64,000 nucleotides of DNA, from NCBI GenBank assembly GCA_035582835.1, contig JAYKAV010003098.1, forward strand, positions 62,001 through 126,000, read 5' to 3'. How positions within the stretch are numbered: the first letter of the stretch is position 1; each line of letters starts with the position of its first letter. The notes under the pieces were generated by a model. The model was not told where the DNA came from. It did no database searches and saw nothing but the letters and a program-made list of their open reading frames with translations. Origin of the DNA: Phoebastria nigripes. Lineage: Eukaryota > Chordata > Aves > Procellariiformes > Diomedeidae. Position numbers and translations under genes: made by a program. Positions 60,040-64,000 of the stretch are shown in pieces.

Positions 60040-63000
60040 AGTGCCGTAGGAATGGAATAATTTAATTCCTCTGTTTGCCAGAGTGAAGCAAACTAACAAA
60101 AAGCCCATTCATCTCTTTAATAAAACCTTTCCTCCTTTTTCGTAATCAATATGTGTCAGATCTCTTTTACACAACACAAGGCTCTAATTCAGCTGAGTAA
60201 AAGATGTAATGTAATTCTGAGAATCTATAAATGCTCTAAATGTGATGTATTTAATAACGTCAATCCTGGCTAACTAGGAAGCAGAAAAATTACTTCTATG
60301 ACCATTAGGGATGGCATTTACTATTCCAGAGCAAACACCAGTAATTTTATCTCCCATATATTGGCAAATTCAGTGCCTTCTGGCAGTGGAGAGCACATGT
60401 TCCCTAACCCTTTACTGTGCTGAAATAGCCATTTAAAAATAACTTTTGAGGCAAGGCATGATCTGATCCTTTCCATTCTTCTTCAAATGCATTCACGCCC
60501 GGCACTGCTCAGTAGGCTAACCTGATCTTGAACAAATGTTTCACAGATTTTTGGTAGTTATCAAAAGCTCAGTTTCAAGACCGGAGAGTATTTAACTCCT
60601 AAAGCATAGCAAATCAGCTGGGAGAGCGTGAAAGCGACTCTGGGCAATCTCCCTTTCGTAGGGTAATTTACTTTCAAATAAGTAGAGCGAGGTGTTTATG
60701 GACTCCCCCGCCATCCCCGCTGGCTCCGCGACAGACTCTCGGTCCTCCCGAGCCCCAGCCAACAATTCAGTATCCTCCCGACGACTGTTCAAACAGGTTG
60801 GAGGGTGGGAGATATCGCAGCTCTGGGCCACCCCCTGGAGCTGGCCCGCAGCTGGGGCTGCTTCTCCCCCCAGGCAGTTCCTTCCACATGCCACATGCAG
60901 GACACCAGCAGCACCCTGCAAATCTGCAAATCCTGGAGAAGGTCAACCCAACTTAGCTTATTCCCCAGCATTGCTATACTGTTGGGTTTTGCAAGCAAAA
61001 AGCAGGCTCAATTTCCCAGTTGAGTCCAAGCTGCAATTTGTCTCGTCTTTCCTGCGCTCAACTGTGGCCAGAGAAATGGAGATAAACCGCAGAGTTACTC
61101 TCAGGGCAGGAGCTGCCACCACCAGCACTGCAGAGATGGGCCAGAGAAGAGGCTAAAGCCTTTCCCTCCACACCTTAGGGCAGACTTCATCGTTTAATTC
61201 TCTTTCCTTTATAGTTATTCACACACCCATGGAAGACTTTAACACACATGCTCCAGCAGGCAGAGCTGCCAAATGGCCCCTGTGTAACTAAATAGCTGCC
61301 CAGCGCTGCGCAGTATCTGCCTGCGGCTGCTGGCCCATGGGACGCAGCATCTCGGCAAGCGAGTGACACCTTGTCGTACAGCTTATTGTGAGAGGTTGGC
61401 TAAGTGGAGGTAATTAATGGCTGGAGAATGACATTTAAACATGTGTTTGATACTTTCTCCTAGAATTAGGACAGAATTACACTACTTTGCATTCTGATTA
61501 ATTCTTTTAGCCTGCAACTGACTTCAGATTTGCATAAGCAGTGTAGTTCATGCTTTCTGCTACCAAAAGCCAAAAAGCAGGATATTTTTCAGCTATTATT
61601 TTGCTTTCAGTATTTCAGTTAATTTCCACAGTGCATTTGTCATTGTTCAAGAACATACAATGCGTTGCCAGATCTATCATTAATGCCAGCTCAATAGAAT
61701 AGTGTCAGAACGATGATGACGTCTCGTTTGTAGCTTTTCTGATAAAAATAAAAAATCCTGAGCCCCATCTGTAATTTTTTTTGACCCTGCATGTTGCTTT
61801 CTGCCCTAAGGACCACATGGTTCAGCCTGTGAAACTATATTTACGGTTCCCCCATGGGTGGGGGTGCTTGTTCCTGAGCCCATTGCTGCCACGTTCAGTG
61901 CTCACGGTTTTAAGCCTGTTTATCCAAAACAGAAGTTTACAGCTCCCATAATAGAAACATCACAACATTACAGTACGAGGGCTCCCAGGTGGAGCTCACG
62001 CTCTCTGCAAGCTCTCGTGGGTTGCTCTGGAGTACGTACATCTGCCAGTCACCGCCTGTCAGCTAAGCAGGGTAGAAACAAAAGCACAGGCAAATTAATT
62101 AGGGAAAAGGAAGACCTGCTTTCTGCCCTCTAATTCAAGCTCCTTGGCTAAAAGAAAGGGCCTCTTTTATTTACCCCAGCTCCCGGTTCATGAAGTGCTG
62201 CTTCTTTCTGCCCCAAGAGATGCACACTATTCTTCATTGTTGTTCCCCACCAATAAATCCCCAGAAGGAGGCATCTTTTCTTCATCTGGGAAGTGTAATT
62301 AAAGGGCCTTGATTTAAAGTCACATTTCCACATGAAACTTTTGTGCTTGTAACAAGTAGCCCTTTCACCCAGGCGTGCCGCTAAGCCTTTACCTGCCGGG
62401 GAGGAACCAGGGAAGCATTGCACGTTTTTCTGCCGGAAAGCAGATGCTTCTCAGTAAACAGCAATGGGATCTTGAGTGCAGACCCCCCGACTGTTCAGAC
62501 TGTTGCTTGTTTGTGGATGTTGAAGGATAACATTGTGCTTTGGGATGCTGTAGTTGGTATTTCAGTTCCGGTTTAAATGCCATTTGCCCAGGGGTCCGTG
62601 CAGTCCCCTGCCCTGCTGTGCTGGCTGTCAGGGTCACCTTGTCGGTGCAGGACTCATGAGGGAGATGAGGCATCTCCTGGTTTTCCCATGTGTCACAGCT
62701 GAGAGGATGCTCCAACTACAGCCTTCCACCACTGGTGACAGTGACAAACCTCCTTGTTTGCCCAGATTGGTATATGAAAAGCGCTATGGATGAAGGAAGT
62801 CTTAGCAATAATTTCCTTATTTACAACTAAGTTTCCAGCTTGTCTCCTTTAAAGTAAAAAGCAGGGGTGTCATGTTGTTCAGCAGCAGTTCTCTTTGGTA
62901 TAAGTATTTATAACGACTTCATTACTTAGCTCATCAGTAAAACAACACTTCCAACAAGCTGTAGGGCTTGTCCTAGAGATCAGCGATGCAGGGCTGCAAG

Positions 63001-64000
63001 GCATCAATGCAAAGGTAAACTGGAGAGCATGGTTCCCGCACTGCATTCCCCAGTGCCAAGCCTGGAGGAGCACTGGACAACCCAGTAGATCTTTGGCATT
63101 GAAGAAGAACTTGCAAACAGCAAGCAAGGTACCTAACTGCTTTGCAAATTGAACCCCATAATTTGGAAAGAAGTGGGACACTGTGGCCAGCAGCACTCTC
63201 AAGGCAAGGAACCAGGGAACTGGAGAGCAGAGGCACAGGTGGTCCTGCAGGTGATGAGAAAGAACAGAGTGTTGAAAGAGGAGCTGCATGAAACTCCTTC
63301 TTCTCAAAAGCCAGAGCTCAGAGCTCCCTCTAAGCTCAATGCATACACTGAATAAACAGACACCGAGCTCCTCTGCTCAGGAGGTGTCACCGGGCTCNCT
63401 GTGGCACTGCAGATTTGCTGGTTGCCGGCCCAGTGTGGATGCTCAGGTTCACACTGGTGCCGTCATGGTGTTACAGTCAAACACTTCTTGCTGGGCTGCA
63501 AGTCAACCAGCAGAGCCAAACCCCAAATGCCCCTTTAAGTTTAGACTGTAGTGAACAGGAAGGAAGCCCAAGCAAAGGTTTATCCAGAAGCTCACACTGA
63601 CATTTTTATCCCATTACAGTCACACACGCAGTCAAACAGCCCAAATACATTAGGCCAAAGGGCACCACAAGAATTCAAACAGTTTCAGTCTCTTCTGCAA
63701 CTGCTCAGCCATGTTATATCTCAGTGTCCTTGCAGAATATTCAAGTCATAAATTCAGACACAAAAGCTATTTCTCCCCTCTCCTCCCTTGATTAAGCCGC
63801 GTGGCCAGATTAAGCCTGGGTACGAATGTCGTAATCTCTGTGGGTGATTGTCAACCTTTCCTGAAGAGCGGTGGAAAGCTGCTGGGGTGTGCTTTCAGAT
63901 GCCTGCTTGCTGAGCTCTGAATTTACAGTATTGTTTATCAGATTTCTCAATATTTACACTCGGTTCCCATTCCAGTAAACAAATGACATATTATATGATA
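60040..64000. other. AT-rich single-copy DNA with regulatory-element-like stretches
   Basis: No gene recognised. Two stretches, about 60040-60420 and 61405-61740, are AT-rich but not simple-sequence, and hold clusters of homeodomain-type cores. The second also has TAATTAAT (61411-61418), GATTAATT (61495-61502), the POU octamer ATTTGCAT (61528-61535) and a CRE-like TGACGTCT (61717-61724). They resemble conserved noncoding elements seen near developmental genes, but conservation cannot be judged from one sequence. A small CpG-denser patch lies at about 60690-60785. Open frames up to 154 codons (plus strand 60692-61156) show no known domain. Confidence 0.45.

Noticed and set aside
1..64000. CRISPR arrays, operons, bacterial or phage-type systems.
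   Set aside because: No regular spaced repeats or dense coding is present. The sequence is vertebrate in character.

Overview
The window looks like nuclear DNA of a bird, intergenic or deep intronic, with no protein-coding gene that can be called with confidence. The bird assignment rests on three elements: the 3' end of a CR1 LINE with its ATTCTATG-type terminal repeats (1-201), a second CR1 on the minus strand with an open reverse-transcriptase segment (37178-38258, cut by a 700-base gap), and a solo LTR of the avian ERVL-like type with TGTC...GACA ends and a 5-bp target duplication (36096-36777). The rest is mostly single-copy sequence with few repeats, as expected of a bird. The species cannot be told from the sequence.

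Layout. 0-36 kb: single-copy DNA with GC-rich patches (about 8.9-10.1, 26.0 and 33.2-33.7 kb), AT-rich low-complexity sequence (23.88-23.98 kb), a possible tRNA-derived SINE head (13.1 kb), a CRE-TATA promoter-like module (31.23 kb) and a 22-bp tandem duplication (35.55 kb). 36-38.3 kb: the transposon cluster, i.e. the solo LTR with an internal 102-bp tandem duplication, then the gapped CR1. 38.3-64 kb: single-copy DNA with an old LINE remnant (50.35-50.70 kb), an (ATTCT)n/(ATTCC)n pentanucleotide array (57.26 kb) and AT-rich, homeodomain-site-rich stretches near the right end (60-61.8 kb) that resemble conserved noncoding elements.

Open reading frames reach at most about 200 codons and lie mainly in GC-rich or pyrimidine-rich DNA. 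That is roughly what chance gives in 64 kb read in six frames, and none matches a family I recognise. A few short open segments are flanked by good splice signals or read like protein (plus strand: 39507-39585, 40729-40835, 55202-55253; minus strand: 8586-8698, 25656-25994, 46142-46428). They are the best places to look for an unannotated gene or lncRNA, but each is a low-confidence hypothesis because such pairs also arise by chance. I found no convincing new multi-gene system.
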